Source: Cyclobacteriaceae bacterium (GTDB taxonomy: Bacteria; Bacteroidota; Bacteroidia; Cytophagales; Cyclobacteriaceae). From it: a DNA stretch of 64,000 nucleotides. Both the position numbers and the translations under genes were made by a program. Below are positions 52,213 to 60,918 of this stretch, in pieces. The stretch's first letter is position 1. Each line of letters opens with the position of its first letter. The stretch lies in assembly GCA_019638355.1 (NCBI GenBank), contig JAHBTY010000004.1:547615-611614 (forward strand). The letters are read 5' to 3'. Under the pieces are notes generated by a model. The model worked only from the letters and a program-made list of their open reading frames with translations. It was not told where the DNA came from and searched no databases.

Positions 52213-53058
52213 ATGTATCGCGTTCTTTCCATTCTAATTGCATTTAGTGTTACCGGTTATTCACAACCTTTAACCACCTACACCAACAGCATTGGCATTG
52301 AATTTATTGAAGTGCCAGCCGGAAGTTTTACAGTAGGAAAATTTGAACCTACCACATCGCAGTTTGGCTTTCTGCAACAATATCGGAAGGATGAAACCGA
52401 TGAAATGGGTTTACCAAAACTCAAGGCCAGCGATTACGAAGCCGCTAAGCAACTTGCTTTACGCGATGCGCGCGCGGGGTTTGAGGTAACGATTTCAAAA
52501 CCTTTCTACATCGGCAAGTTTGAAGTTACACAAGCTCAATGGAGAAAAGTGATGAGCACAAACCCGGCACACTTTCAGGGAAACAATATAAAAGGCAACA
52601 CCGATAATTTTCCGGTTGAAAGTATAACCTGGAAAGAAGTACAGCTATTCATAAAAAAACTGAATCAACTTGAAAAAGGTAAAGCCGCGTATCGCTTGCC
52701 AACCGAGTTTGAATGGGAATATGCAGCGCGTGCCGGAAACAAAGATGACATTGCCTGGAACGAAATAAATGAAACAGCGCACATCGCTAAACTAACCCCG
52801 CAAGCAGTCGGGCAAAAAAAACCAAATGCCTGGGGTTTGTACGATATGTTGGGCAACGTGTGGGAATGGGTTAATGACTATTACAATGAAAAAATATTTG
52901 CCGATCCGGTACCTCCCAAAAAAGCGAAGCAACACGTTTTAAAAGGTTCTTGCTTTTATGGCGATGTAAAAAACGCAACGTATATGACGCATGCCGGTGG
53001 GCCGGGAAGCGGATATGATACAGGGTTTAGGTTGGTGGTTGAAATTATTAATCGGTAA
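52213..53058 (+). CDS. Formylglycine-generating-enzyme-like (SUMF1/EgtB) secreted protein
   Basis: 281 residues with a signal peptide ending GYSQ. IEFIEVPAGSFTVGKFEPT, KPFYIGKFEVTQAQWRKVMSTNPAHF, FPVESITWKEVQLFIKKLNQL, YRLPTEFEWEYAARAGN, WGLYDMLGNVWEWVNDYY and GGSYD-like GSCFYGD are the complete FGE-sulfatase pattern. The catalytic Cys pair of true FGE is not clearly visible, so it may be a binding or non-sulfatase member. Its stop overlaps a heptamer array. Confidence 0.88.
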   Translation: MYRVLSILIAFSVTGYSQPLTTYTNSIGIEFIEVPAGSFTVGKFEPTTSQFGFLQQYRKDETDEMGLPKLKASDYEAAKQLALRDARAGFEVTISKPFYIGKFEVTQAQWRKVMSTNPAHFQGNNIKGNTDNFPVESITWKEVQLFIKKLNQLEKGKAAYRLPTEFEWEYAARAGNKDDIAWNEINETAHIAKLTPQAVGQKKPNAWGLYDMLGNVWEWVNDYYNEKIFADPVPPKKAKQHVLKGSCFYGDVKNATYMTHAGGPGSGYDTGFRLVVEIINR

Positions 53059-53183
53059 TCAGTAATCGGGTGATCAGTTATAGTTAAGCAGTATTCGGTA
53101 AGCAGTAGCAGTATTCGGTAACTAATCGAAATAGTTTAGTCAAAACAAACCAGAAACCAGTAACGAGAAACCAGAAGCCAGAA
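53050..53183. repeat. Heptamer array between the SUMF1-like and DUF1080 genes
   Basis: Units ATCGGTA, ATCAGTA, ATCGGGT, GATCAGT; AAGCAGT, ATTCGGT, AAGCAGT, ATTCGGT; AAACCAG, AAACCAG, TAACGAG, AAACCAG, AAGCCAG. The left end includes the SUMF1-like stop (TAA at 53056-53058) and the right end stops 2 bases before the ATG of the next gene. Single orientation, same 7-base period. Confidence 0.68.
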
Positions 53184-53185
53184 CA

Positions 53186-53863
53186 ATGAAACTTCTCTCT
53201 ATAATTATCATCAGTCTATTCAGTACACTTTGTTGCGCACAAATCCCGAAAGGATTTAAACCATTATTCAACGGAAAGAATCTGAAAGGTTGGCATGTAA
53301 GCAGAACCACGCATCAGGGCACCACACCCAACTTTTATGTGGAAGATGGCGCTATTGTAGCCAGTCAGCAACCATTTGGGCAAGGTGGAATTTTATTAAC
53401 CGATAAACGTTTTCGCGATTTTGAGTTGTACATCGAAATAAAAATTGATTCGTTCGCGAATGGTGGAATTTTTCTGCGCTCCAACGAAGGTGGTGCAGCC
53501 TATCAGATAGAACTGGTACTTCCGGGCAACACGGGTGATCTACTGGGCGAACGTACTCCCGTAAGTGTATCGGGCAAAGCTACCAATTTAAATGAAGTCT
53601 GGAAGGCAGGCGACTGGAATTCATTTCGCATCCGCATGACGGGGGAAATTCCAAGAGTCACATTATGGATCAACGAGGTAGAAATGTACAGCGTACAACA
53701 AACTAAAAATGATTTTATAGCCGGTGCTGCTGAGGGCAAGATAGCGTTGCAATGTCATTGGACAGCCGTATATGCACCAACCGCCAGTGGTGGGATGCCA
53801 CTAAGCTCATGGATACCGGGCGCAAAACATCGGTATCGAAATATTGGGATAAAAGAGTTGTGA
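53186..53863 (+). CDS. Secreted DUF1080 (3-keto-disaccharide hydrolase-like) protein, copy 1
   Basis: 225 residues, signal peptide ending LCCAQ. FKPLFNGKNLKGWHVSRTTHQGTTPNFYVEDGAIVASQQPFGQGGILLTDKRFRDFELYIEIKID, FLRSNEGGAAYQIELVLPGN and PGAKHRYRNIGIKEL are the jelly-roll DUF1080 hallmarks. Members act on 3-keto-glycosides or bind sugars in the periplasm. Related to the protein at 54453-55169. The call of the family is firm; the substrate is not. Confidence 0.88.
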   Translation: MKLLSIIIISLFSTLCCAQIPKGFKPLFNGKNLKGWHVSRTTHQGTTPNFYVEDGAIVASQQPFGQGGILLTDKRFRDFELYIEIKIDSFANGGIFLRSNEGGAAYQIELVLPGNTGDLLGERTPVSVSGKATNLNEVWKAGDWNSFRIRMTGEIPRVTLWINEVEMYSVQQTKNDFIAGAAEGKIALQCHWTAVYAPTASGGMPLSSWIPGAKHRYRNIGIKEL

Positions 53864-53873
53864 GAAGTAAGTA

Positions 53874-53898
53874 AGTCACAAGCGTGACGCTTGTGACT
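53874..53898. terminator. Perfect 11-bp hairpin between convergent genes (terminator or palindromic element)
   Basis: AGTCACAAGCG (53874-53884), loop TGA, CGCTTGTGACT (53888-53898). It is right after the DUF1080 stop; the minus-strand gene ends inside it. There is no T run after it, so it may be a palindromic repeat rather than a terminator. Confidence 0.6.
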
Positions 53899-54418
53899 GA
53901 TTTGTGGGAAACACAAAAAACTTCTTTTCTTGTTCCAGATACATTCCGAAAAAATTTTCAATATCTAATACTAAACATGAAATATTAATAGTTTTATCAT
54001 CCTTCAAAATAATCTTCCAATAGAAAAAATGACCGAACCCAAGTAGGTCTATTCTATTATCGTATTTAGAAGGTGAGACGACTTTAATTACTTTCTTGAT
54101 TTGATCCACGTCAAACCATAATCTCTCAGCCTCACGACTATACTGAAAAGTGCCTAAATCCTTATTTACAGAAAACGAAACACCCGAACTAATTCGTTTA
54201 TGCTGAATTGCAATTATGAGTAATGGTAACAATCGCTTTAGAAATACCAAAGCCAATGTTAAGGTTACAAGTAAAAAATCCTTATCTATAGTAAGCTGGA
54301 GAAATAAAAATGCTGCTATCAAACCAAGTAGAATACTTGCAAAGAATTTTATTAATGGCATATAGATGTACTCCTTGAGCTGCTCGTAGCCCATTTTAAA
54401 TTCCTTAACATTAGCCAT
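53876..54418 (-). CDS. Unknown two-helix membrane protein
   Basis: 180 residues. An N-terminal part YEQLKEYIYMPLIKFFASILLGLIAAFLFLQL with a first helix, LLVTLTLALVFLKRLLPLLIIAIQHK as a second, then a soluble C-terminal half (SGVSFSVNKDLGTFQYSREAERLWFDVDQIKKVIKVVSPSKYDNRIDLLGFGHFFYWKIILKDDKTINISCLVLD). The second half looks like a PH-like or YcxB-type cytoplasmic domain. The last residues are coded by the hairpin at 53874-53898. I do not recognise a family with certainty. Confidence 0.65.
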   Translation of the reverse strand: MANVKEFKMGYEQLKEYIYMPLIKFFASILLGLIAAFLFLQLTIDKDFLLVTLTLALVFLKRLLPLLIIAIQHKRISSGVSFSVNKDLGTFQYSREAERLWFDVDQIKKVIKVVSPSKYDNRIDLLGFGHFFYWKIILKDDKTINISCLVLDIENFFGMYLEQEKKFFVFPTNQSQASRL

Positions 54419-54452
54419 ACCTAGATATCATAATAATCCAACAAGGCATTTG

Positions 54453-55169
54453 TTATAGTGCTTTCAACCGAATATCCCTAAACTCCACTTTCATAGGCGG
54501 CCCCACATGTACCTGCATGCCCAACAAGCCTTTGTCTTTTCGGTTAACAGAATCATTATCCGTAACATCGCTCATCAACACTCCATTTACATAATGTTGA
54601 AGTCGGTTGGCTTTAATAACCAAGTGGAGTTCGTTCCAGTCTTCGGGTTTGATGACTTGTTGCAACGAATCACGATTCAACTCTTTCACCACCTTGGTAC
54701 TCACCCACGCATTATTCTTTATGGGTTCTGTACCGCTGGTTGCACTTACTAATGTAGTTTGTCCGCGATAGGCCAGCGTAGTTCTACCCCGCTCTTCATA
54801 ATTCTGGCCGGTGTATCGGTTCATTCCATCGATGTCGGCCTGGTAGCCTTTCAAGGCAAAGGGCACTCCTTCAAACAGCATACTACGATAGTTTACACCA
54901 CTGTTTCCATTTTTGCTGATTTTAAATTGAAGCTTCAATTCGAAATCAGCCGGCTCTCCACCTTTCCAGATAATAAAGGTATTTGACTTTAATAACTTAT
55001 CGGGTGTAATCTCTCCCACCAGGTTTCCATTCTCCACGCGCCAATAGGTGGTATCACATTCCCAACCAGTCAAGGTCTTACCATCAAAGATTGAAACAAA
55101 ACCATCTTTCTTTTGAGCGATAGCCGTTACTGCCATCAATAAAGCAAATGCTAAAAATCTTATTCTCAT
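54453..55169 (-). CDS. Secreted DUF1080 (3-keto-disaccharide hydrolase-like) protein, copy 2
   Basis: 238 residues from the ATG at 55169 ([19 protein letters not shown] signal peptide); an upstream extension to 55226 lies inside a palindromic element and is rejected. [95 protein letters not shown] and [24 protein letters not shown] show the DUF1080 domain. It lies next to a sugar-dehydrogenase/cytochrome gene on the same strand. A role in breaking down oxidised sugars is inferred. Confidence 0.88.
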   Translation of the reverse strand: MRIRFLAFALLMAVTAIAQKKDGFVSIFDGKTLTGWECDTTYWRVENGNLVGEITPDKLLKSNTFIIWKGGEPADFELKLQFKISKNGNSGVNYRSMLFEGVPFALKGYQADIDGMNRYTGQNYEERGRTTLAYRGQTTLVSATSGTEPIKNNAWVSTKVVKELNRDSLQQVIKPEDWNELHLVIKANRLQHYVNGVLMSDVTDNDSVNRKDKGLLGMQVHVGPPMKVEFRDIRLKAL

Positions 55170-55183
55170 TGTTGAATAGTTTA

Positions 55184-55252
55184 GCCACCAAGACACGAAG
55201 ACACTAAGGTTTGACTTCAAATGCATTCTTAGTGTCTTTGTGCCTTCGTGGC
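55184..55252. repeat. Palindromic element (GCCACGAAGGCACTAAG family), copy 2
   Basis: Arms at 55184-55208 (GCCACCAAGACACGAAGACA, then CTAAG) and 55228-55252 (CTTAGTGTCTTTGTGCCTTC, then GTGGC), near-perfect inverse complements with a 19-base loop. Same family as 2174-2243. It separates two minus-strand genes. Confidence 0.75.
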
Positions 55253-55263
55253 AAATAAATTAA

Positions 55264-57897
55264 TTACTTATACACTTCATGCTCCGGATTACCACCAGCC
55301 ACCAGGTACGCTACAATGTCTTTGATTTCTTCATCATTCAAACGACCCAACAAGCCCGGTAACATTAATGATACAGTCGATCGCTTGGTTGAAACCACAT
55401 CGGCCTTTGCCACTTCGCGCAATGCTTGCGGCATAAATGGATTCTGTGAAACAAAATATTTTCCATCCTCTTCGTTAATCAATCTTCCCACAATCGAACT
55501 TCCATCTTTCATCGTAAATACAGTAGCTGCATATTGATCCGAGATTTCTTTATTGGGATCAAGCGTGTGTTCCAAAATATCCTTTGCCGAAAACCGCGTT
55601 CCTACTTGTGTTAAATCCGGACCCACTGCCCCACCTTCACCTCGCATGCTATGGCACGAGCTACACAACGTAGCTGCATACATATTTTTACCATTCTCGA
55701 AATCACGCTTCGAAAGTTGTTCCACCAAGGCGAGCGATTCTTCTAATGTGCGTCTCCGGCCCGGACCTTTGGGTTGCGGTTTATCGGCAAGATCGTTTCC
55801 GGATTGTGTTAACAAATCTGCACCGGATAACGTGTTGTAATACTCACTTTTATCTTTCGGCACATGTGTTAATGCTTTCTTTCGTGCTTTATCAATAAAC
55901 CCGATGTAGCTAACACCGCCTTTATAGGTAAACGCATTCGCAAACCATTTGAAATAGGTTTCATGCAATTCAGGTGTCCAGCCTTCGGTAGCTTCCGATA
56001 GCACAGTAGCCAGATACGTTTGCTGTGAAGGCGGAACGTTGGACAACATGCGCGCAATATCCAAACCATATTGCGGATTGCGCATAATCAAATCGCTGGA
56101 AGCACTTACCGTTTTTTCCTGTGCATCATCTTTGGCCGTTTGCAACAAGGCCAACGTCTTTTCTGTCGATCCTGGTGCTTCCACATAAACCAATACTTTG
56201 CTTAACAACCGATTCAATTCGTTTGATGGCGATGGGTACCGACTGTCGAGATAGGCAATCAATTGTTTACGAGCTTCGCCTTCGGGTTTACCAAATCGGG
56301 CAATCAACACTTCAAACGCTCTTGCCAGATCAATTTGCTGCGATGAAGAAAGTTTATCGAACTCAATTTTCGTTAATGCCGCAATCATTCTATTCTTCAC
56401 ACTTGCTTTACCTTGTCGCGCAAGTGCAATCATGGCTTGGGTTAATACAACAGGATCAGTTTCATTCAAGGCCTTATCTTGCCACTGAACCACAGGTTGA
56501 TGTTCTACCGCTATTCGCGCTGCATAGCGCACAAAGCGATCTTGATGTTTTAAGTTCGGCCACGCCAAATCGATGGCACCTTGTTTTGGTTCATGATATT
56601 GTTCGAGTGTTCTGCGCAATTGATTGGCTTCATTTACAATTGTAGTTGGTAGCGGACTATTATCCACATTCTCTATTGCCGTAATCCGATATAAATCCGA
56701 TTCTAATCTCCGGCCTCCGGTTAAAAAATACATCGCTCCATCCGGTCCAATACCGCCATCGGTTAACGACAACGGTGAGCCTGATAAAAATTCTTCTGCA
56801 TCGGCAGTATAAGAAGCACCATTGGGTGTTAAGTGTATCGCATAGATGATTCCGAAACTCCAATCGAATGCAAACAAGGCATTCCGATACTTTGCAGGAA
56901 ACTTTGCACTGGAGCCATTCATAAAATTGGTGGGCGAACCCTGGCCAATATTAATAACTGCGGGTAAGTTATCCGGATAAGCAGGCGACCACTTTCCATT
57001 TCCGGTACGCCACCCAAACTCGCTGCCGCTGGTTACATGGCAAATACGTGTGGGCCTGTACCATGGCATTCCAAAATCCCACTCCATATCCGAATCGTAG
57101 GTAAATAAATCACCGGCATCATTAAAGGCAATATCAAACTCATTGCGAAAGCCCGCTCCTACCAACTCCCACTTCTCACCCAGTGAATCAATATGCGCAA
57201 TCCAACCACCCGGTGCTTGCCGATTGTTCGCATGTCCGCGTGGATCTTTTATCTGTGGAAACAAATTATCTTCCTGCCAAACCGGTGGCAAACGATAGGT
57301 ATCAAACTTCGGAACATCTACATGATTACCAGCCGAGATATAAATTGACTTTTTATCGGGCGATAGTACAATGCTGTGGGGACCGTGTTCACCGGGTTCG
57401 CCACTAAAGGATTTTAATAAAGTGATTTTATCAAACTGATCATCGCCATCGGTATCTTGTAATCGATACAAGCCCGTATTCTTATCGAAATTTTTATCGC
57501 TGTTGTGATTCACCATTACATACAAACTGTTGAAGGCATATAACAACCCTTGGGCAAAGCCCATCCCGATTTTTAAAGTGGTGGTATCGGCACTGCGCTC
57601 GGCCTCCGAACCAATAATCAGCTTCTCTACTTTTACAGGGGTAGTATCGCCAACAGCAGGCAACTCAATCCGGTAAATAGCTCCGTATTGATCGGACGTA
57701 AGCATGCGGCCTTTGTTATCGAATGTCATCGCTACCCATGAGCCTTGTTCATGCTCTGCCGGACTATATAAATGTTCGGCTTTAAAACCCGGTGGCAGTT
57801 TTAGTTTATCGATTTTTGGATTGGAAAGTTGTTCAGTGGGTTGATTGCACCCCAACGCGATCAGGCATAAAAGCGCAACAGATAAGAATCGATTCAT
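55264..57897 (-). CDS. Sugar-dehydrogenase-like beta-propeller with HEAT repeats and C-terminal cytochrome c
   Basis: About 877 residues from the ATG at 57897. Lipoprotein signal with lipobox ALGC. The N-terminal part (SPAEHEQGSWVAMTFDNKGRMLTSDQYGAIYRIEL; PGEHGPHSIVLSPDKKSIYISAGNH; DGGIGPDGAMYFLTGGRR) is a PQQ-dependent sugar-dehydrogenase-type propeller. The middle is helical, HEAT-like. The C-terminus has the c-type heme site CSSCH with MRGEGGAVGPDLTQVG and a distal NPFMPQAL. These large proteins of Bacteroidota and Planctomycetota oxidise sugars or related compounds and pass electrons to the respiratory chain. Substrate unknown. Confidence 0.86.
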   Translation of the reverse strand: MNRFLSVALLCLIALGCNQPTEQLSNPKIDKLKLPPGFKAEHLYSPAEHEQGSWVAMTFDNKGRMLTSDQYGAIYRIELPAVGDTTPVKVEKLIIGSEAERSADTTTLKIGMGFAQGLLYAFNSLYVMVNHNSDKNFDKNTGLYRLQDTDGDDQFDKITLLKSFSGEPGEHGPHSIVLSPDKKSIYISAGNHVDVPKFDTYRLPPVWQEDNLFPQIKDPRGHANNRQAPGGWIAHIDSLGEKWELVGAGFRNEFDIAFNDAGDLFTYDSDMEWDFGMPWYRPTRICHVTSGSEFGWRTGNGKWSPAYPDNLPAVINIGQGSPTNFMNGSSAKFPAKYRNALFAFDWSFGIIYAIHLTPNGASYTADAEEFLSGSPLSLTDGGIGPDGAMYFLTGGRRLESDLYRITAIENVDNSPLPTTIVNEANQLRRTLEQYHEPKQGAIDLAWPNLKHQDRFVRYAARIAVEHQPVVQWQDKALNETDPVVLTQAMIALARQGKASVKNRMIAALTKIEFDKLSSSQQIDLARAFEVLIARFGKPEGEARKQLIAYLDSRYPSPSNELNRLLSKVLVYVEAPGSTEKTLALLQTAKDDAQEKTVSASSDLIMRNPQYGLDIARMLSNVPPSQQTYLATVLSEATEGWTPELHETYFKWFANAFTYKGGVSYIGFIDKARKKALTHVPKDKSEYYNTLSGADLLTQSGNDLADKPQPKGPGRRRTLEESLALVEQLSKRDFENGKNMYAATLCSSCHSMRGEGGAVGPDLTQVGTRFSAKDILEHTLDPNKEISDQYAATVFTMKDGSSIVGRLINEEDGKYFVSQNPFMPQALREVAKADVVSTKRSTVSLMLPGLLGRLNDEEIKDIVAYLVAGGNPEHEVYK

Positions 57898-58024
57898 ACA
57901 GGTAGCACAGATTTTTTCCTTAATGTAGTTAAAACCCCGCATTTGTTTTTATTGGTTTTTCTGTACCCCAATTTTTTGATGATAGCCTGAAATAATTCTT
58001 ACATTAGAGGAAATCAAAATTTTT

Positions 58025-59605
58025 ATGTTTCGCATATTACTCGGGCTCATTTTACTTACACACACAGCATTCGCACAAAAAGAAATTCCACTTTATGCTG
58101 GCACCGTACCTAACTCCATCAAACCCACCGTTGCCATCGATACCTCAACCACCCACAATGTGGGCAACAATAAAATTGATATTCTGCATGGTGTAATTAC
58201 ACCTACACTTACTTTATACTTGCCCGAGCCGGCTAAGGCAACCGGAACCTCGGTTATCATTTGTCCCGGTGGTGGCTACGCCATTCTGGCCACCAGCCAC
58301 GAAGGGCACGACATGGCTAAAAAATTTAATGAAGTTGGTATTGCCGCTTTTGTATTGAAGTATCGCTTGCCGCGAAAAGAGTTGATGACCGATAAACGAA
58401 TTGGTCCGCTGCAAGATGCGCAACGCGCCATTCAAGTGGTGCGCGAAAATGCAAAGCAATGGAATCTTAATCCCAACAAAATCGGAATACTGGGTTCATC
58501 GGCCGGTGGCCACCTGGCTTCCACAGCCGGAACTCATTTTGATAAAGCCTACATCGAGAATCCGGCCAACATCAGTTTGCGACCGGATTTTATGATTCTG
58601 AATTATCCCGTCATCAGTTTTTCCGATAGTCTTACCCACCAGGGCTCGCGCCTCAACCTGATTGGCAATGCGGAAGTTGCCGTAAAGGGTTCTAAAAAAT
58701 TTCAGGAACAAGGCATGAGCAAAGAAGATGTTACGCTGTTTTCAAACGAACTTCAGGTTACACCTAAAACTCCACCTACGTTTATTACTGCACCGCTAAC
58801 CGATAATGTGGTACCCGTAGGTAATACCTTTGCCTTTGTGGCTGCGCTGCAACAAAACAAAGTGCCTGTAGAAACTTTTATTTATGAAAGCGGGCCCCAT
58901 GGTTTTGGAATGAGCAACCCAAATGCAAAAGAACAATGGTTTGATGCCTGCCTGCGTTGGATCAAGAAAAATTTTGAACCTAATTTGGATTGGGCTAACC
59001 TGAAACGTTTTGAAAATGAAAACAAAAACCTGAAGCCAGTGAGCACCGAAAACCGAATTGTATTTATGGGTAACTCCATTACCGAAGGTTGGAGCAGGTT
59101 AGATCCTGATTTCTGGAAAGATAAACCGTATGTAAACCGCGGCATCAGCGGACAAACCACACCGCAAATGGTGTTGCGTTTTAAGCAAGATGTAATTGAC
59201 CTGAAACCCAAAGTAGTTGTGATACTCGCGGGCACCAACGACATTGCCGGCAACACCGGCCCGATGACGTTGGAACAAAGCCGCGATAACATCATTGCAA
59301 TGGCCCAACTCGCCAAGGCCAATGGAATTAAAGTAGTGTTAGCGTCAGTAATACCCGCTTTTGATTTTCCGTGGCGGCCGGGATTGGAACCCGCACCCAA
59401 AATTGTGGCCCTTAATAAAATGATTAAGGATTACTGTATAGCCAACAAAATCATTTACCTCGATTACCACACGGCTATGAAAGATGAACGCGATGGCTTG
59501 AAAAAAGAATTAGGTTACGATGGTGTGCACCCCAATGAAGCGGGTTATAAAGTTATGGGGCCCTTGGCCGAGCAGGCGATAAAAGCAGCGTTGGGGAGGA
59601 AGTAG
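58025..59605 (+). CDS. Fusion of alpha/beta-hydrolase esterase and SGNH (GDSL-like) hydrolase
   Basis: 526 residues, signal peptide ending TAFAQ. Domain 1 (about 20-320): PGGGYAILATSHEGHD oxyanion region, GILGSSAGGHLAS with nucleophile Ser159, and SGPHGFG with the catalytic His, close to acetyl-xylan-esterase/BD-FAE-like enzymes. Domain 2 (about 345-526): RIVFMGNSITEGW (GNS in place of GDS), NRGISGQTTPQM, VVILAGTNDIAGN, DGVHPNEAGY, an SGNH hydrolase. Two esterases in one chain suggest removal of acetyl or feruloyl groups from polysaccharides. Substrate inferred. Confidence 0.9.
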   Translation: MFRILLGLILLTHTAFAQKEIPLYAGTVPNSIKPTVAIDTSTTHNVGNNKIDILHGVITPTLTLYLPEPAKATGTSVIICPGGGYAILATSHEGHDMAKKFNEVGIAAFVLKYRLPRKELMTDKRIGPLQDAQRAIQVVRENAKQWNLNPNKIGILGSSAGGHLASTAGTHFDKAYIENPANISLRPDFMILNYPVISFSDSLTHQGSRLNLIGNAEVAVKGSKKFQEQGMSKEDVTLFSNELQVTPKTPPTFITAPLTDNVVPVGNTFAFVAALQQNKVPVETFIYESGPHGFGMSNPNAKEQWFDACLRWIKKNFEPNLDWANLKRFENENKNLKPVSTENRIVFMGNSITEGWSRLDPDFWKDKPYVNRGISGQTTPQMVLRFKQDVIDLKPKVVVILAGTNDIAGNTGPMTLEQSRDNIIAMAQLAKANGIKVVLASVIPAFDFPWRPGLEPAPKIVALNKMIKDYCIANKIIYLDYHTAMKDERDGLKKELGYDGVHPNEAGYKVMGPLAEQAIKAALGRK

Positions 59606-59730
59606 TTTGAATTAAAGTCAGGCTTACTGTGAATAAAAATATCAACGAATTACGATTCGGTAAAATAGTTTTTAGTTCAAAATTTCTCATATTGATATAT
59701 GAGAAATATATGCAATGCATATAATCGAAT

Positions 59731-59846
59731 GTTATAGGCAATTGCTGCACCCACAATAAAAACAGGCGCAGGAGCTTCTTCCTGTTTTTGCCAGCCCTTC
59801 GTGCAGCAACAGCCTATAACAACGTGCTTATGCAATAGAATTGGCG
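59731..59846. repeat. Nested hairpin and GTGCTTATGCA arm, left side of the methyltransferase cassette (element R1)
   Basis: Hairpin arms GTTATAGGCAATTGCTGCAC (59731-59750) and its near inverse (59801-59820), with an inner stem AAAAACAGG/CCTGTTTTT (59758-59766, 59781-59789). Immediately after it, GTGCTTATGCAATAGAATTG starts at 59824 and ends at 59846, and is inverted at 60718-60740. The region 59606-59909 otherwise holds no gene. Confidence 0.7.
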
Positions 59847-59909
59847 TTGAAGTTTTGTTTTTCATAGGTCAGTTTAGTGAAAGAAAAATATTTTTAAATG
59901 CCCCCGCGC

Positions 59910-60674
59910 TCATGGGAATACTAATTGAGGTTTGGACAAAACGATAGAGAGTCTTTCAATGCTTTTATCGTAGTATTCTTTATTCAGTTCAGATCCAATG
60001 AATTTACGTCCTTCAATTATACAGGCTTCTGCGGTTGTTCCTGAACCACTATAACCATCAAAAACCGTTTCGCCTGGATTTGAGTAAGTCTTTATTAAAT
60101 ATCTGAATAGGTCAACGGGCTTTTGTGTTTGGTGCCATGTTTCCGTCTTACTTTCATTATCAAAAATCAGAATTGAATCAGGGTAGCTTTTATCTTGTGG
60201 TATTGTCCGAGTGTTTCCTTCTTTAAAGTCGCCATAGTTATTTGAAAGGCGTGGTTTAGTTGTTATTGGTCGTATGTTCTTTTTTGGTTTGTCAAAAATT
60301 TGCGGGTTGTAGGTGCATTGCTGTCTGTAAAACACAATCACATTTTCATGCGCTCTCATTGGTCTGATTTTACAGTTTAGAAAATCAGTTGCATGAGATT
60401 TTTTCCAAATCAATTCATATTTGAAAAAGCCACGCCTTGACATTATCAATTCTGAAGTAAACGGCTGAGAAGTGGTAAACACAAAAGCCCCGTTTGGCTT
60501 TACAACTCGTTCCCATTTTAACCACATTTCGGCAAGGTTGATAGGTTTGTCCCAATCGTTTTGAGTAATCCCATACGGAGGGTCAGTCAACATCAAATTT
60601 ACGGACGCATCCGGCAGACTTTTGAGTAAGTCCAAACAATCTAAATTCAGTAATTCAATTCCCCTGCTTCGCAT
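59910..60674 (-). CDS. Orphan DNA methyltransferase (amino-methylating, beta-type motif order)
   Basis: 254 residues. DPPYGITQNDWDKP (motif IV, D31-PPY) comes before VFDGYSGSGTTAEACIIEGRKFIGSELN (motif I), which is the beta-class order. The WHQTQKPVDLF segment is the motif X-like part. It methylates adenine N6 or cytosine N4. No restriction endonuclease gene is next to it. An 18-base exact inverted repeat (59884-59901 and 60671-60688) and a second inverted pair enclose the gene. Target sequence unknown. Confidence 0.9.
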   Translation of the reverse strand: MRSRGIELLNLDCLDLLKSLPDASVNLMLTDPPYGITQNDWDKPINLAEMWLKWERVVKPNGAFVFTTSQPFTSELIMSRRGFFKYELIWKKSHATDFLNCKIRPMRAHENVIVFYRQQCTYNPQIFDKPKKNIRPITTKPRLSNNYGDFKEGNTRTIPQDKSYPDSILIFDNESKTETWHQTQKPVDLFRYLIKTYSNPGETVFDGYSGSGTTAEACIIEGRKFIGSELNKEYYDKSIERLSIVLSKPQLVFP

Positions 60675-60846
60675 TTAAAAATATTTTTAGTGTGTATTTC
60701 ATAGTATAGTTCGTGTTCGCCAATTCTACTGCATAAGCACTTGATACGTTATGCACAATGCCGCAGGACAGATACGGAGCTTCGAAAATTGGCACTTTTG
60801 CTTGCCGCGCATTCCCATGCGACACCAAAGCAAGCAAAAGAGCCAA
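60671..60846. repeat. Right side of the methyltransferase cassette (element R2): inverted arms and hairpin
   Basis: The 18-base arm (60671-60688), the GTGCTTATGCA arm inverted (60718-60740, 22 of 23 identical to the left arm), and a hairpin TTGGCACTTTTGCTTG (60789-60804) with CAAGCAAAAGAGCCAA (60831-60846). The gap 60675-60918 contains only these elements. Confidence 0.7.
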
Positions 60847-60918
60847 AAATTTGGAGAAAATTATTAACTTTAGCGAGTGGTACGCTTAAGTGATTTAATC
60901 AACCTAAATACATTAGTA

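Noticed and set aside
59910-60674. Restriction-modification system
   Set aside because: Only the methyltransferase is present; neighbours are a lipoprotein and an esterase fusion.
59731-60846. Integron attC sites and gene cassettes
   Set aside because: No integrase is present and the GTTRRRY/RYYYAAC core pair was not found; the hairpins are only similar in logic. A search for the arms in other genomes would settle it.
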